Of a DNA stretch of 60,243 bases, positions 10,423-18,590 are shown piece by piece; positions within the stretch are counted from its first letter, which is position 1; each line of letters opens with the position of its first letter. The stretch covers positions 1 through 60,243 of the forward strand of contig JADFFS010000003.1 in the NCBI GenBank assembly GCA_022568195.1, in the 5' to 3' direction. The stretch is from Chloroflexota bacterium (lineage in GTDB: Bacteria > Chloroflexota > Dehalococcoidia > Lucifugimonadales > UBA3495). The notes under the pieces were generated by a model. The model was not told where the DNA came from. It did not search any database and worked only from the letters and a program-made list of their open reading frames with translations. The translations under genes were made by a program, and so were the position numbers.

Positions 10423-10698
10423 ATGCCACCCCATGCCATACTGGTCACTTTGGTTCGGGGTCTGCTCGGTAGGTTACTGACCTACGGCGCCTTGGCCCTG
10501 GGGTTCTGGCTGCTCTTCCAAGGGTTTTCCAAGCCCAGTGTCCCGGCGGGGCTTTTGGGAGGAGCAGCGATTCTGGGCGGCATGTATTTTATGGTCGTGG
10601 TGCGTCGTTCCACCGGATCAGGCCCCGCGACAGATAAACCCGGCGACAAGGAGGACAACCCCAGTGATTCCTTCGATGGAAGCGACCAAGGCGATTAA
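10423..10698 (+). CDS. Small two-helix membrane protein of unknown function
   Basis: This 91-residue protein has two hydrophobic segments, ILVTLVRGLLGRLLTYGALA... and VPAGLLGGAAILGGMYFMVVV, followed by a polar acidic tail (PGDKEDNPSDSFDGSDQGD). I do not recognise a family. Possible starts are TTG 10417, GTG 10420 and ATG 10423; I chose the ATG, and none has a strong ribosome site. Its last 35 bases overlap the start of the next gene, whose ribosome site AAGGAGG is inside this gene, suggesting translational coupling. It sits between two paralogous ThDP PP-domain genes, so a linked role is possible but unproven. Confidence 0.6.
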   Translation: MPPHAILVTLVRGLLGRLLTYGALALGFWLLFQGFSKPSVPAGLLGGAAILGGMYFMVVVRRSTGSGPATDKPGDKEDNPSDSFDGSDQGD

Positions 10699-11254
10699 CT
10701 ACCACCGCAAAGATGCGTTGGTGGTGGCAACTTCGGCGGCGTTGCGGGAGTGGAACGTGGTGTCCGAACAGCGCAATTTGGACATCGATTTGAGCGATTG
10801 CATGGACCGCGCGCCTGCCGTGGGACTGGGTTTGGCTTTGGCCCAGCCCGATAGCAAGGTCCTGGTGCTGGACTGCGACGCCACCCTGCGCACCGACCTG
10901 GGGGGCTTGGCCACGATTGGGGAGTCCAAGCCGGAAAACCTGGTGCACTTTCTGTTCGACGACGCCACCCACATTTCCACCGATGGAATACCGATCAGAG
11001 GACTGGACAACATAAACTGGCTGTCCATGGCCGAGGGCGCTGGCTACGTCAAGCTATACCAGTTTGACGCTCTTGAGGAGTTTCTAATTGGCCTCGAAGA
11101 GGTCATGGTTCAGGAGGGGCCGGTGTTTGTGCTGGTGAAGGTGTATAGGGAACCCGAGCTGCTTCCTTTCCCTGAACGAACCATGGCCGAGAGTTGGAGC
11201 TCCGTGAGGGAAGCCCTGCTGGCCCGCTCGCAAAGCGAACCCGCCCCCGAGTAG
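10664..11254 (+). CDS. Degenerate paralogue of the ThDP PP-domain subunit
   Basis: Read from the GTG at 10664, nine bases after AAGGAGG (10648-10654), the protein is 196 residues, identical in length to the PP subunit at 9708. The two share AVGLGLALAQP, the VLVLD strand, HFLFD and the C-terminal QEGPVF(V/I). The cofactor motif is altered, however: GDGS became CDAT, and the DNGVY that carries the second Mg ligand became DDATH. The motif aspartate is retained but its flanking glycines are lost, so ThDP binding is doubtful. It may be a regulatory or structural pseudo-subunit. The frame is open and well conserved in layout, so it does not look like a decaying pseudogene. Confidence 0.75.
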   Translation: MIPSMEATKAINYHRKDALVVATSAALREWNVVSEQRNLDIDLSDCMDRAPAVGLGLALAQPDSKVLVLDCDATLRTDLGGLATIGESKPENLVHFLFDDATHISTDGIPIRGLDNINWLSMAEGAGYVKLYQFDALEEFLIGLEEVMVQEGPVFVLVKVYREPELLPFPERTMAESWSSVREALLARSQSEPAPE

Positions 11255-11452
11255 CTGAAAACCCGCAGAATTAATGGGTCGGTCCGCCTATGGGCCCTTC
11301 AGCCTGCCAGTCCGAAATCCCGTTTCGCAACGTAACTCGACGTAGCGCAATTGGTGGCTCGACGGCATCACAAGAAACGGGGGCAGCGCTGCCCGTTGGT
11401 GCTGAGGTTGTGTGGGAGGCCTAAGGCGACGAATACCGACAACAATTGCCGC

Positions 11453-12220
11453 TCAGGCCGATGAGGCCCGGTCTCCCTCGCAGGGACGCACTAGAATCTG
11501 GCGGGCCACGTTATAACCGATAGAAACTCGGTTGTCCGCCGCCGCCACCATCATTACTCCCAAGTAGGGCGTCGCCTCGACCACATTGATGTCGTTTTCC
11601 GGGATAATCCGCGAGACCGTCAGGAACTTTAGTAGTTGCTCATCCTCTTCGGGCACCCGGTCTATGATGTAGGTCACGCCGGTCGACGCCTGGTCCAGGG
11701 TCAGTGCGTCGAAAGGCACCCGTGGCGTGCCGGTGCCAGGGATGGGACGGCCGAAGGGAGACTTGGTCGGGTGGCCCAAACGCTCCATTAGCTTTTCTTG
11801 AAACTCTTGGGACATACCATGTTCCAGCCGGTGGGCCTCTATGTGGGCTTTGTGCAGGTCCATGCCCAGCAGACGCACCACCAGCCACTCTGCCAGCCGA
11901 TGCCTTCGGGCAATGTCCTCACCACCCTCCGTGCCCTTCTTGGTCAGCCGTATTCGCTTGTCCTGGCCGATCTCCACCAGCCCCTGCCGCTGCATGCGCC
12001 TGACCATTCCCGCGACGGAAGGTACCGAGGTGCCCAGTCCTTCGGCTACCGGCAACTGGCGCAGAGAATCGGTGAGCTGAGTGGTGGTGGGAATCTCCGA
12101 GTCTTCCCACAGCTTGTATAGACAGAGCAGGTAGTTCTCGGTTCCCGGAGAAAGTCGTTCGGGGGACGAATCCTGGCCGGTTGAGTCCGAAGATTGGCTG
12201 GTTTTGCGTGTTCGAGGCAT
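11453..12220 (-). CDS. DtxR/MntR-family metal-dependent transcriptional repressor
   Basis: The 255-residue protein has an N-terminal winged helix (SPGTENYLLCLYKLWED..., SVPSVAGMVRRMQRQGLVEIGQDKRIRLTKKGTE). A dimerisation/metal domain follows, with RRHRLAEWLVVRLLGMDLHKAHIEAHRLEHGMS, carrying the His and Glu ligands typical of DtxR. The C-terminal part resembles a FeoA/SH3-like domain. With Fe2+ or Mn2+ bound it should repress uptake genes. It lies 58 bases downstream of fbpC on the same strand, so it is probably made from the fbpC transcript and feeds back on the iron transporter promoters between fbpC and fbpA. Confidence 0.88.
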   Translation of the reverse strand: MPRTRKTSQSSDSTGQDSSPERLSPGTENYLLCLYKLWEDSEIPTTTQLTDSLRQLPVAEGLGTSVPSVAGMVRRMQRQGLVEIGQDKRIRLTKKGTEGGEDIARRHRLAEWLVVRLLGMDLHKAHIEAHRLEHGMSQEFQEKLMERLGHPTKSPFGRPIPGTGTPRVPFDALTLDQASTGVTYIIDRVPEEDEQLLKFLTVSRIIPENDINVVEATPYLGVMMVAAADNRVSIGYNVARQILVRPCEGDRASSA

Positions 12221-12277
12221 GGCGCTTCCCTACCAGCTTTCTAGCATCATCGGACAGCTACGGCCAAGCGTTGGGCC

Positions 12278-13411
12278 TTAGCCAGCAGCCCGCCCGTCCA
12301 CGAAAGGACGCAGGGTGTGGCCGTGTCGTAGGCCGATAGACACCGGAGTGCCCAACGGCAACTCGTCGATGTGGGAAAGTAGGCAACGTACGGAATGGCC
12401 CGACGGGAGCTCTACCCGGTAAAGGTAAAAGGCTCCTTGGAACTCTCGGGCAACTATTTTACCTTGACCGTCAGCTGATGGTTGGCATTCCAGACAGTCG
12501 GGCCGGATCATCACTTCCAGCGAACCGTCTGGGACAGCCGCGGTCCGTCCATTGGGCGATCCGTGCTCCGAAGGAACCGGCCAGGTTACCGCCCCAATTT
12601 CCGTCTCCAGCCTGCTTCCCTCGACCCAAGCGGGAATGAAATCAACCATACCTACGAACTGGGCCACAAAGCGGGTGGCCGGACTGTGGAAAATCGCCTC
12701 GGGCGTATCGGTTTGCTCGATGCGCCCGTTGTTCATCACCGCTATGGTGTCTCCCACCAGCAATGCTTCCTGCTGATCGTGAGTGACGAATATGGCGGTG
12801 ACCTGACTGGCGCGCAGAATGGCCATCACCTCTTCCCGCACCTGCTCCCGAAGCCTGGGGTCAAGGTTAGAAAAAGGCTCGTCCAGCAATAGCACTTGCG
12901 GCCGGGGCGCCAAGGCCCTGGCCAGGGCTACCCGCTGTTGCTGTCCACCGGAAAGCTCGTGAGGCATACGATAGCGCAGGCCGGCCAGGTCAACCAGAGC
13001 CAAAACCTCATCCACCCGTTGGGCCCGGCCATTTCCGCGGGCCAAACCGTAGGCGACATTCTGCTCCACCGTGAGATGCGGGAAAAGCGCTCCCTCTTGG
13101 AACACCATCCCGACCTTGCGTTGCTCCGGCGGTACTGAGAGCCCCTGCTGGCTGACCGTCCTCCCGGCGACGGAAATGGTGCCCTCATTGGGCTCCTCGA
13201 ATCCGGCGATCAGGCGTAGCGCGGTGGTCTTGCCGCACCCGCTGGGACCCAACAAGGCCAAGACCTGACCGGGTTTGACCGTCAAGTCAAACTCGGCGAT
13301 GGCCACCACGTCCCCAAACCTTTTGACAAGACCCCGGCACTCCAGCGCCGCCGCCTCGGATGACTCTGCCTGCGGGCGGGGATTCTCCCTCACGTTTCGC
13401 GCTCCAAACAT
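12278..13411 (-). CDS. fbpC: Fe(3+)-type ABC transporter ATP-binding protein
   Basis: A 377-residue ABC ATPase with Walker A (LLGPSGCGKTTALRL), signature HELSGGQQQRVALARALAP, Walker B (VLLLDEPFSNLD) and the switch histidine in FVTHDQQEA. A TOBE-like C-terminal domain extends to the end, as in FbpC/PotA-type importers. It is divergent from fbpA and fbpB and would energise that permease at the inner face of the membrane. Residues 1-22 are poorly conserved, so the true start may be slightly downstream. Confidence 0.88.
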   Translation of the reverse strand: MFGARNVRENPRPQAESSEAAALECRGLVKRFGDVVAIAEFDLTVKPGQVLALLGPSGCGKTTALRLIAGFEEPNEGTISVAGRTVSQQGLSVPPEQRKVGMVFQEGALFPHLTVEQNVAYGLARGNGRAQRVDEVLALVDLAGLRYRMPHELSGGQQQRVALARALAPRPQVLLLDEPFSNLDPRLREQVREEVMAILRASQVTAIFVTHDQQEALLVGDTIAVMNNGRIEQTDTPEAIFHSPATRFVAQFVGMVDFIPAWVEGSRLETEIGAVTWPVPSEHGSPNGRTAAVPDGSLEVMIRPDCLECQPSADGQGKIVAREFQGAFYLYRVELPSGHSVRCLLSHIDELPLGTPVSIGLRHGHTLRPFVDGRAAG

Positions 13412-13453
13412 TGATCGGATAGCCTGTCGCCTGGGTATCGTATATGCTTATTT

Positions 13454-13480
13454 ATTATATCGCCTAGCCTTAACGATAAC
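13454..13480 (-). promoter_or_regulatory. fbpC promoter -10 with DtxR-like box
   Basis: The minus strand carries a perfect TATAAT (13454-13459), 43 bases before the fbpC start codon. Immediately upstream is CGTTAAGGCTAGGCGA, whose TTAAGGCTAG resembles half of the DtxR/IdeR consensus. The -35 (TGGTTA) is poor, as is common for regulated promoters. A repressor bound here would cover the spacer. The gap 13412-13825 also holds the fbpA promoter; the rest shows no gene. Confidence 0.45.
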
Positions 13481-13675
13481 CAGTGTATCCACCGCGTTTT
13501 GCAATGTCAATAGACGATCGATTGATTTCTCCTTAGCTACCTCTATGGCGTCGCCACGGCACGATACCTCGGGGCAAGGACGGATTCTTAGGCAGGAACG
13601 GCCTTCCTAGCACCGCTTCTCGACCCCACCTGGAGCCCGCATTTCCCGTTAGCGAATTCCAATACCGGTATATGC

Positions 13676-13718
13676 TTGCACAAACTATGTATACGCGTTA
13701 AATTATTATTAGGCTACC
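13676..13718 (+). promoter_or_regulatory. fbpA promoter with DtxR-like box
   Basis: TTGCAC (13676-13681) and TAAATT (13699-13704) are 17 bases apart. TTAGGCTACC (13709-13718), at the expected transcript start, matches the DtxR/IdeR half-site TTAGGCTAACC with a one-base gap. It resembles the box on the fbpC side. Confidence 0.5.
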
Positions 13719-13825
13719 TTTACCCGCCGGCGGTGGCCAGACGTTAATCGCCCATAACAATTGGGATTGGGACGATCGCACCACCACCAGTGGGAGACCG
13801 AGTATTCGGAGAGACGCGAGATTCA

Positions 13826-14947
13826 ATGCTACTATCATCTACCCCATCGTTCTTGTTCAGCGCAATGCTTCCGGTTGGGTTACGGGCGGGGAAAATTTGT
13901 GGGTGGCTTATAATTACCCTGCTCGTTGGAATTTCCCTGGCCGCTTGCACCGGGGACCTGCCCCAAGAGGTTTCTGTGGATCCAGGCGTAGACACAGACG
14001 TGGTGAAGGTGTCTCAGCCCGCGGGGAAACTGACAATCTACTCCGGACGCAGCGAGTCTCTGGTCGACCCCATCATCCAGCAGTTCAGCGGAGCCACTGG
14101 TATAGAGGTAGCGGTGAAATACGCCAACACGGCCCAGCTGGCGGCTACCCTCTTGGAGGAGGGAGACAATACCCCCGCGGATGTGTTTTTCGCCCAAGAC
14201 CCCGGCGGCTTGGGGGCCGTTGAACCCATGTTGGCCGAACTCCCCGAGGAGATTCTAAGCACTGTGCCGGCCTGGGCCCGCTCTCCCGTCGGCAAATGGG
14301 TGGGCATTTCTGGGCGGGCGCGGACCGTGGTATACAACACCGAAAAACTGACGGAGTCGGACCTGCCCGACGACATGTTTGGATTTACCGACCCCAAGTG
14401 GAAGGGCCGCATCGGATGGGCGCCCACCAACGCATCCTTCCAGACCATGGTCACGGCGATGCGTTTCCTTTGGGGTGACGACAAGACCACCCAATGGCTG
14501 AAGGGCATTCAAGCCAACGATCCCAAAGTCTACCCCAAGAACACGCCTCAGGTCGCCGCCACCGCCGCCGGAGAGATCGACGTGGGATTCGTTAATCACT
14601 ACTACCTGTTTCGATTCCTAGCGGAACAGGGAGAAGGGTTTACGGCACGCAACTACCACCCCAGGGCCGGAGGTCCGGGCGCAGTGGTTATGGTGGCCGG
14701 CGCCGGTATCCTGGCTACGTCCCCAAACAAGCAAGTGGCAGAACGATTTTTGCAGTTCATGCTGTCCCAGGTGGGGCAGCAGTACTTTGCCAGCCAGACA
14801 TTCGAGTACCCCGTGGTCCAAGGGGTGAAAACGCCCAAGGTGCTGGTAGCTCTCTCGGAGATCAATCAGCCTACCATCCCATCGAAGAATTTGACTGACC
14901 TTCAGGGCACCCAGGACCTGCTGCGGCAGGCAGGGATAACCCCTTAA
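13826..14947 (+). CDS. fbpA: Fe(3+) ABC transporter substrate-binding lipoprotein
   Basis: A 373-residue extracytoplasmic solute-binding protein of the FbpA/FutA family. A hydrophobic signal (CGWLIITLLVGISLAAC) ends in the lipobox LAAC, so the mature protein is a lipid-anchored receptor. The mature part begins GKLTIYSGRSESLVDPIIQQF, the typical ferric-binding opening, and has NHYYLFRF, the tyrosine pair region that coordinates iron. The ATG at 13826 follows GGAGAG by twelve bases; an upstream GTG at 13790 and a later ATG at 13868 are alternatives. It is the first gene of an operon with fbpB. Confidence 0.88.
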   Translation: MLLSSTPSFLFSAMLPVGLRAGKICGWLIITLLVGISLAACTGDLPQEVSVDPGVDTDVVKVSQPAGKLTIYSGRSESLVDPIIQQFSGATGIEVAVKYANTAQLAATLLEEGDNTPADVFFAQDPGGLGAVEPMLAELPEEILSTVPAWARSPVGKWVGISGRARTVVYNTEKLTESDLPDDMFGFTDPKWKGRIGWAPTNASFQTMVTAMRFLWGDDKTTQWLKGIQANDPKVYPKNTPQVAATAAGEIDVGFVNHYYLFRFLAEQGEGFTARNYHPRAGGPGAVVMVAGAGILATSPNKQVAERFLQFMLSQVGQQYFASQTFEYPVVQGVKTPKVLVALSEINQPTIPSKNLTDLQGTQDLLRQAGITP

Positions 14948-14949
14948 CT

Positions 14950-16590
14950 ATGCAGTGGGCCGGCACCCAGGGTCTCAGGTCTTTGAGGAGGGTTCTGGCC
15001 GCACCGGCCCGGGGTTGGTCGGAAAAACCGGGCAAGCCGTCTGTAGTCCTGTTGATTGCCGCACTTGCCGTGGCAGCTGCTTTGTTGCTGCCCACGACGT
15101 ACCTGGTAATCCGAGCCGCCGGCGCGGGGTTGGAAACTTGGGAGCTTCTGTGGCGGGTCCGCATTCTGGAAATCCTGGTGCGCACCCTGTCCCTGATAGG
15201 AGCCGTTACCACCGCCTCGATCCTGTTGGCTGTGCCAATGGCTTGGTTGACGGTTCGCACCGACCTGCCCTTCCGAACGGCTTGGGCGGTGCTGGCAGCC
15301 CTGCCCTTGGTGATTCCCAGCTACGTGGCCGGGTTCATCGTGGTGGTGGCTCTAGGGCCCCGGGGAATGCTCCAAAAAATGCTGGACGGCCCTTTTGGCG
15401 TGGACCGCATCCCGGACATATACGGCTTCCCCGGGGCAACGCTAACCCTCACTCTTTTAAGCTATCCGTACGTGCTGCTCACCGTACGGTCCGCCTTTTT
15501 GCGCATGGACCCGTCTCTGGAGGAGGTCTCCAGGGGTCTGGGCCGCAACCCTTGGGCCACCTTCTTGGGCGTCATCCTGCCCTTGCTGCGTCCCGCCATC
15601 GCCGCCGGCGGATTGCTGGTGGCCCTGTACACCCTGGCGGATTTTGGGGCGGTTTCCTTGCTCCGCTACGAAACCTTCACGTGGGCGATCTTCCTGCAAT
15701 ACGAGTCCGCCTTGGACCGGGGCCTGGGCGCCGTCCTGTCTCTGGTGCTGGTGGGCGTGGCCTTGGCCATCGTGGCCGGTGAAATCCTCACTCGCGGGCG
15801 CTCCCGCTACTACCGTTCAAGTCCCGGGGCAGCCCGGTCCGTGGTCCGGGTTCGGCTGGGGAACTGGCGCTGGCCCGCTCTGACCTTCTGCGCCGCCCTG
15901 GTAGCCGCCTCGCTGATTCTGCCCATGTCCATACTGGTCTTTTGGGCAGTTCGGGGTATCGCTGCTGGAGAGCCTCTGCTGCTTTTGTGGGCGGCTGCCC
16001 GTAACTCCCTGTACGTTTCCGGCCTGGCGGCCCTGGCGGCGGTGGTCGCCGCCATGCCCATCGCCATCCTGTCGGTCCGGTATCCGGGCATGCTCAGCGG
16101 TCTGTTGGAGCGGACGGCCCACATAGGGTTCGCCTTGCCGGGGATAGCCATCGCCCTGGCCTTGGTGTTCTTCGGGGCCAACTACGCTCCAATCCTCTAT
16201 CAGACCACCGGCCTGCTGATACTGGCCTACGTTGTATTGTTCATCTCCGCGGCCCTTGGGGCAGTCCGTGCCTCATTGCTGCAAGTGAGCCCCAACGTGG
16301 AGGAAGCCGCCCGGGGTTTGGGCCGGACGCCGCTAATGGTGTTCACCTCGGTGACGTTGCCCTTGGTACGTCCCGGCATCATATCGGGCGCATCGCTGGT
16401 CTTTTTACTGACCATGAAGGAACTTCCCGCCACTTTGATCCTGGGCCCCATCGGCTTCAAAACCCTGGCCACGTCCATCTGGTCGGCTGCCTCGGAAGCC
16501 TTCTTTGCTCAGGCCGCGGCTCCTGCCCTGCTGCTAATCCTGGTGTCGTCGGCGCCCCTGGCGTTTTTCATGCTCCGGGAGCGGAAGTAG
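14950..16590 (+). CDS. fbpB: Fe(3+) ABC transporter permease (fused, two BPD domains)
   Basis: A 546-residue permease with about twelve membrane helices formed by two fused binding-protein-dependent transport domains. Each half has the cytoplasmic EAA loop that docks on the ATPase: LEEVSRGLGRNPWATFLGV (about residues 190-208) and VEEAARGLGRTPLMVF (about 450-465). It starts two bases after the fbpA stop. This fused arrangement is normal for FbpB/SfuB/HitB ferric transporters. Confidence 0.92.
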   Translation: MQWAGTQGLRSLRRVLAAPARGWSEKPGKPSVVLLIAALAVAAALLLPTTYLVIRAAGAGLETWELLWRVRILEILVRTLSLIGAVTTASILLAVPMAWLTVRTDLPFRTAWAVLAALPLVIPSYVAGFIVVVALGPRGMLQKMLDGPFGVDRIPDIYGFPGATLTLTLLSYPYVLLTVRSAFLRMDPSLEEVSRGLGRNPWATFLGVILPLLRPAIAAGGLLVALYTLADFGAVSLLRYETFTWAIFLQYESALDRGLGAVLSLVLVGVALAIVAGEILTRGRSRYYRSSPGAARSVVRVRLGNWRWPALTFCAALVAASLILPMSILVFWAVRGIAAGEPLLLLWAAARNSLYVSGLAALAAVVAAMPIAILSVRYPGMLSGLLERTAHIGFALPGIAIALALVFFGANYAPILYQTTGLLILAYVVLFISAALGAVRASLLQVSPNVEEAARGLGRTPLMVFTSVTLPLVRPGIISGASLVFLLTMKELPATLILGPIGFKTLATSIWSAASEAFFAQAAAPALLLILVSSAPLAFFMLRERK

Positions 16591-16617
16591 ACTATAATTC
16601 TTGGCGGGAGCCGAAGC

Positions 16618-16998
16618 ATGCATCACTGGCAGGTAGGCGGGACCATCAACATCGGCTGGCCCGACTTCGGTGTTCCCGAGCGCGGCTATACCATCGTGGA
16701 GTACGAACAGTACGGCCAGGTCTTCCGCGCCCGGGTGACCGATGGTAATAAAGAGGGCGGCTTTCTGGTGGTTTACCAGTGTCCCGACGTGGTGCTGGAA
16801 ATGCTGGCCGAGCAGGCCACCCAGGCCACCGGCATCAAGATAATTGTTTCCAATCTACGCTGTAGCATCGACGGGACCGTCTTGCGTAGCTTCGACTACG
16901 AATGGCGCCCAACTCCAGAATACGCCCACCGGCCGTCGGCGTTAACCCATGCCATCGCCGATTCCCTGGCAGCCATGCGAGGGCACCGGGACGACTGA
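16618..16998 (+). CDS. Hypothetical protein, 126 residues
   Basis: I do not recognise this family. The protein begins MHHWQVGGTINIGWPDFGVPERGYTIVEY and is soluble, with mixed alpha/beta character and no signal or membrane segment. It reads as a genuine gene: GGGAG lies seven bases before the ATG, it is 27 bases behind fbpB, and codon use matches its neighbours. A TATAAT at 16593-16598 could be its own -10 element. A role linked to iron uptake is possible only by position. Confidence 0.6.
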   Translation: MHHWQVGGTINIGWPDFGVPERGYTIVEYEQYGQVFRARVTDGNKEGGFLVVYQCPDVVLEMLAEQATQATGIKIIVSNLRCSIDGTVLRSFDYEWRPTPEYAHRPSALTHAIADSLAAMRGHRDD

Positions 16999-17057
16999 AC
17001 CTGGAGAGGCACATGGATGGGTCCCGGGGCACAAAATATCATTGAGGGGAATTTCAG

Positions 17058-17684
17058 ATGACCAGTGATGCCAGCAACCTTGATCAGGACGCCAAAATAT
17101 CTTCCGATGCCGTCTCGGTCCCATCAACCAACGTTTCCGTTTACGAGGCGCTCTATCGTCGCAGAATGTCTTGGCAATTGAGCAGCGCTCCGGTATCCAG
17201 AGAAACCATCGATCGTATGCTGGCGGCGGCTGTCTGGGCGCCCAACCACCGCCTGACGGAACCATGGCGGTTCTTCGTGGTGGACAAGGACAGCCCGGTG
17301 CGGCAGAAAGTAGCCGGCTTGGCTTACGAGTTCTCGATGCAGCGTAATAATAATCCCGAGCGTGCCGCGGCGGTGCGTAGCTCTGTGGCGGACCCACCCA
17401 TCCTGATCTACGTTTACTGCGTGCCGGGGCCCAACGAAGACACCACCCAGGAGAACTACGCCGCTGTTTGTTGCGCCGCCCAGAACATATCTTTGGCTGG
17501 CGTGGCCGAAGGCTTGGCGGTCACCTGGGAGACCGGTGGCGCTACCCGGCACCCCCAGCTTAAAGCGACCCTGGGCGCCGAGGAAGATTGGACCCTGGCT
17601 GCCATGCTTTCCGTGGGTGTTCCGGAAGACAATCCCCAGGCCAGCCGCACCCCGGTCACGGCCTTTGCCCGGTGGGTCACCTAA
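17058..17684 (+). CDS. Nitroreductase-family flavoprotein
   Basis: The 208-residue protein has the nitroreductase fold signatures: an early YRRRMSWQLSSAPVSRETIDRMLAAAVWAPNHRLTEPWRFFVV block that binds FMN, and the C-terminal GLAVTWETGGATRHPQLKATLG. It resembles small FMN-dependent NAD(P)H oxidoreductases of the NfsB/YdjA type. The substrate is unknown. The start has GAGGGG upstream. The first 30 residues are polar and probably disordered. Confidence 0.88.
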   Translation: MTSDASNLDQDAKISSDAVSVPSTNVSVYEALYRRRMSWQLSSAPVSRETIDRMLAAAVWAPNHRLTEPWRFFVVDKDSPVRQKVAGLAYEFSMQRNNNPERAAAVRSSVADPPILIYVYCVPGPNEDTTQENYAAVCCAAQNISLAGVAEGLAVTWETGGATRHPQLKATLGAEEDWTLAAMLSVGVPEDNPQASRTPVTAFARWVT

Positions 17685-17708
17685 CACGCTGCTAACCGGC
17701 CAGTAGAC

Positions 17709-17736
17709 TTGCCCACCGTTCCAGCGTTATTATTAT
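17709..17736 (+). promoter_or_regulatory. Promoter for the cupin gene
   Basis: TTGCCC (17709-17714) and TATTAT (17731-17736) are 16 bases apart and would start a transcript near 17743, about 95 bases before the cupin start codon. Confidence 0.45.
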
Positions 17737-17837
17737 CGCGGTCCGGGCTCGACGCGGGTACGACATTGCGGTCTATCGCGGACCTGCTGGGATCACAGCC
17801 GTATATGGGAATTCGACACTTGGACGAGGAGAGCTTT

Positions 17838-18209
17838 ATGAAAAAAGTAACGATGCGCGATGTTGCCAAGACAAAGGCGGAGATGACCGGTGGCCTGATG
17901 ACCGGGACTCAGGTCTGGCGGCAGGCCATTCTCCAACCGGAAGACAGCACCAACTTTAACTTCGCGATCGTGGCCTTCGACTCCGGATCGCGAAACAAGT
18001 TTCACAAACACAGCGGCGACCAGATCCTCATAATCACCGAGGGCACCGGCAAGGTCGCCACGGACAATGAGGTTTTGACTGTCAGTGAAGGCGACGTTGT
18101 GCTGATACCTGCGGGCGAGAACCACTGGCACGGCGCGCCCGACGACACGTCAATGGCCCACATCACCGTCACCGTCAAGGGCAGCCAGACGGAGCAGACC
18201 GAGGCCTGA
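17838..18209 (+). CDS. Cupin-domain protein
   Basis: The 123-residue single-domain cupin has both conserved motifs. The first is FHKHSGDQILIITEGTG, with its His pair and acidic residue; the second is PAGENHWHGAP. Together they would bind a divalent metal. The start at 17838 follows GAGGAG and fits the domain; sequence upstream in frame is leader. Function could be an oxygenase, isomerase or sensor. It is transcribed alone and closed by a strong terminator. Confidence 0.85.
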   Translation: MKKVTMRDVAKTKAEMTGGLMTGTQVWRQAILQPEDSTNFNFAIVAFDSGSRNKFHKHSGDQILIITEGTGKVATDNEVLTVSEGDVVLIPAGENHWHGAPDDTSMAHITVTVKGSQTEQTEA

Positions 18210-18249
18210 ACCCCTAGGGAAACGGCTGGCTCTAGAACCCGGACCTAGT

Positions 18250-18287
18250 AAAGGCTCCCGATGGCAACTGCCATCGGGAGCCTTTTT
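18250..18287 (+). terminator. Rho-independent terminator after the cupin gene
   Basis: A perfect inverted repeat of AAAGGCTCCCGATGGCA (18250-18266) with its complement at 18269-18285, ending in a run of T to 18287. Confidence 0.92.
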
Positions 18288-18380
18288 ACGCCGGAAGGGG
18301 TCTTCCATCCTCAGACTGACAAAATCAGGACGGCCTAACACACGCCGGGCTAGTAGCATTTCAACTTGAAAACGACCAAT

Positions 18381-18464
18381 GTCATTCCGACCGCAGGGAG
18401 GAATCTGAGGATGGGTGAAACGGCCCCACCCCAGATTCCTCGTCGCTTCGCTTCTCGGAATGAC
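18381..18464. repeat. Intergenic palindromic element, second type
   Basis: Terminal arms GTCATTCCGA (18381-18390) and TCGGAATGAC (18455-18464) are exact complements, and so are inner arms GAGGAATCTG (18398-18407) and CAGATTCCTC (18432-18441). It resembles the elements at 1926 and 19540 in its ends but not in its core. The rest of the gap 18288-18590 shows no gene. Confidence 0.7.
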
Positions 18465-18590
18465 AGGTGGACAAAATCAGCCAATCCAACACAATCAACT
18501 CGACGCTGTAGTAGAAACGTGCGACAAGGCGAACACCCGATTTTACCAGTGAATTAGAATACCCTGTATCTAGGCGCCCGGGGCGTCTCC

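Noticed and set aside
11330-11420. tRNA-like text (TAGCGCAATTGGT) after the altered PP-subunit gene
   Set aside because: It resembles a tRNA D-arm, but there is no TTCGA arm and no acceptor stem pairing. Only a distant CCCGTTTC/GAAACGGG pair and GGCAGCGCTGCC palindrome are seen.
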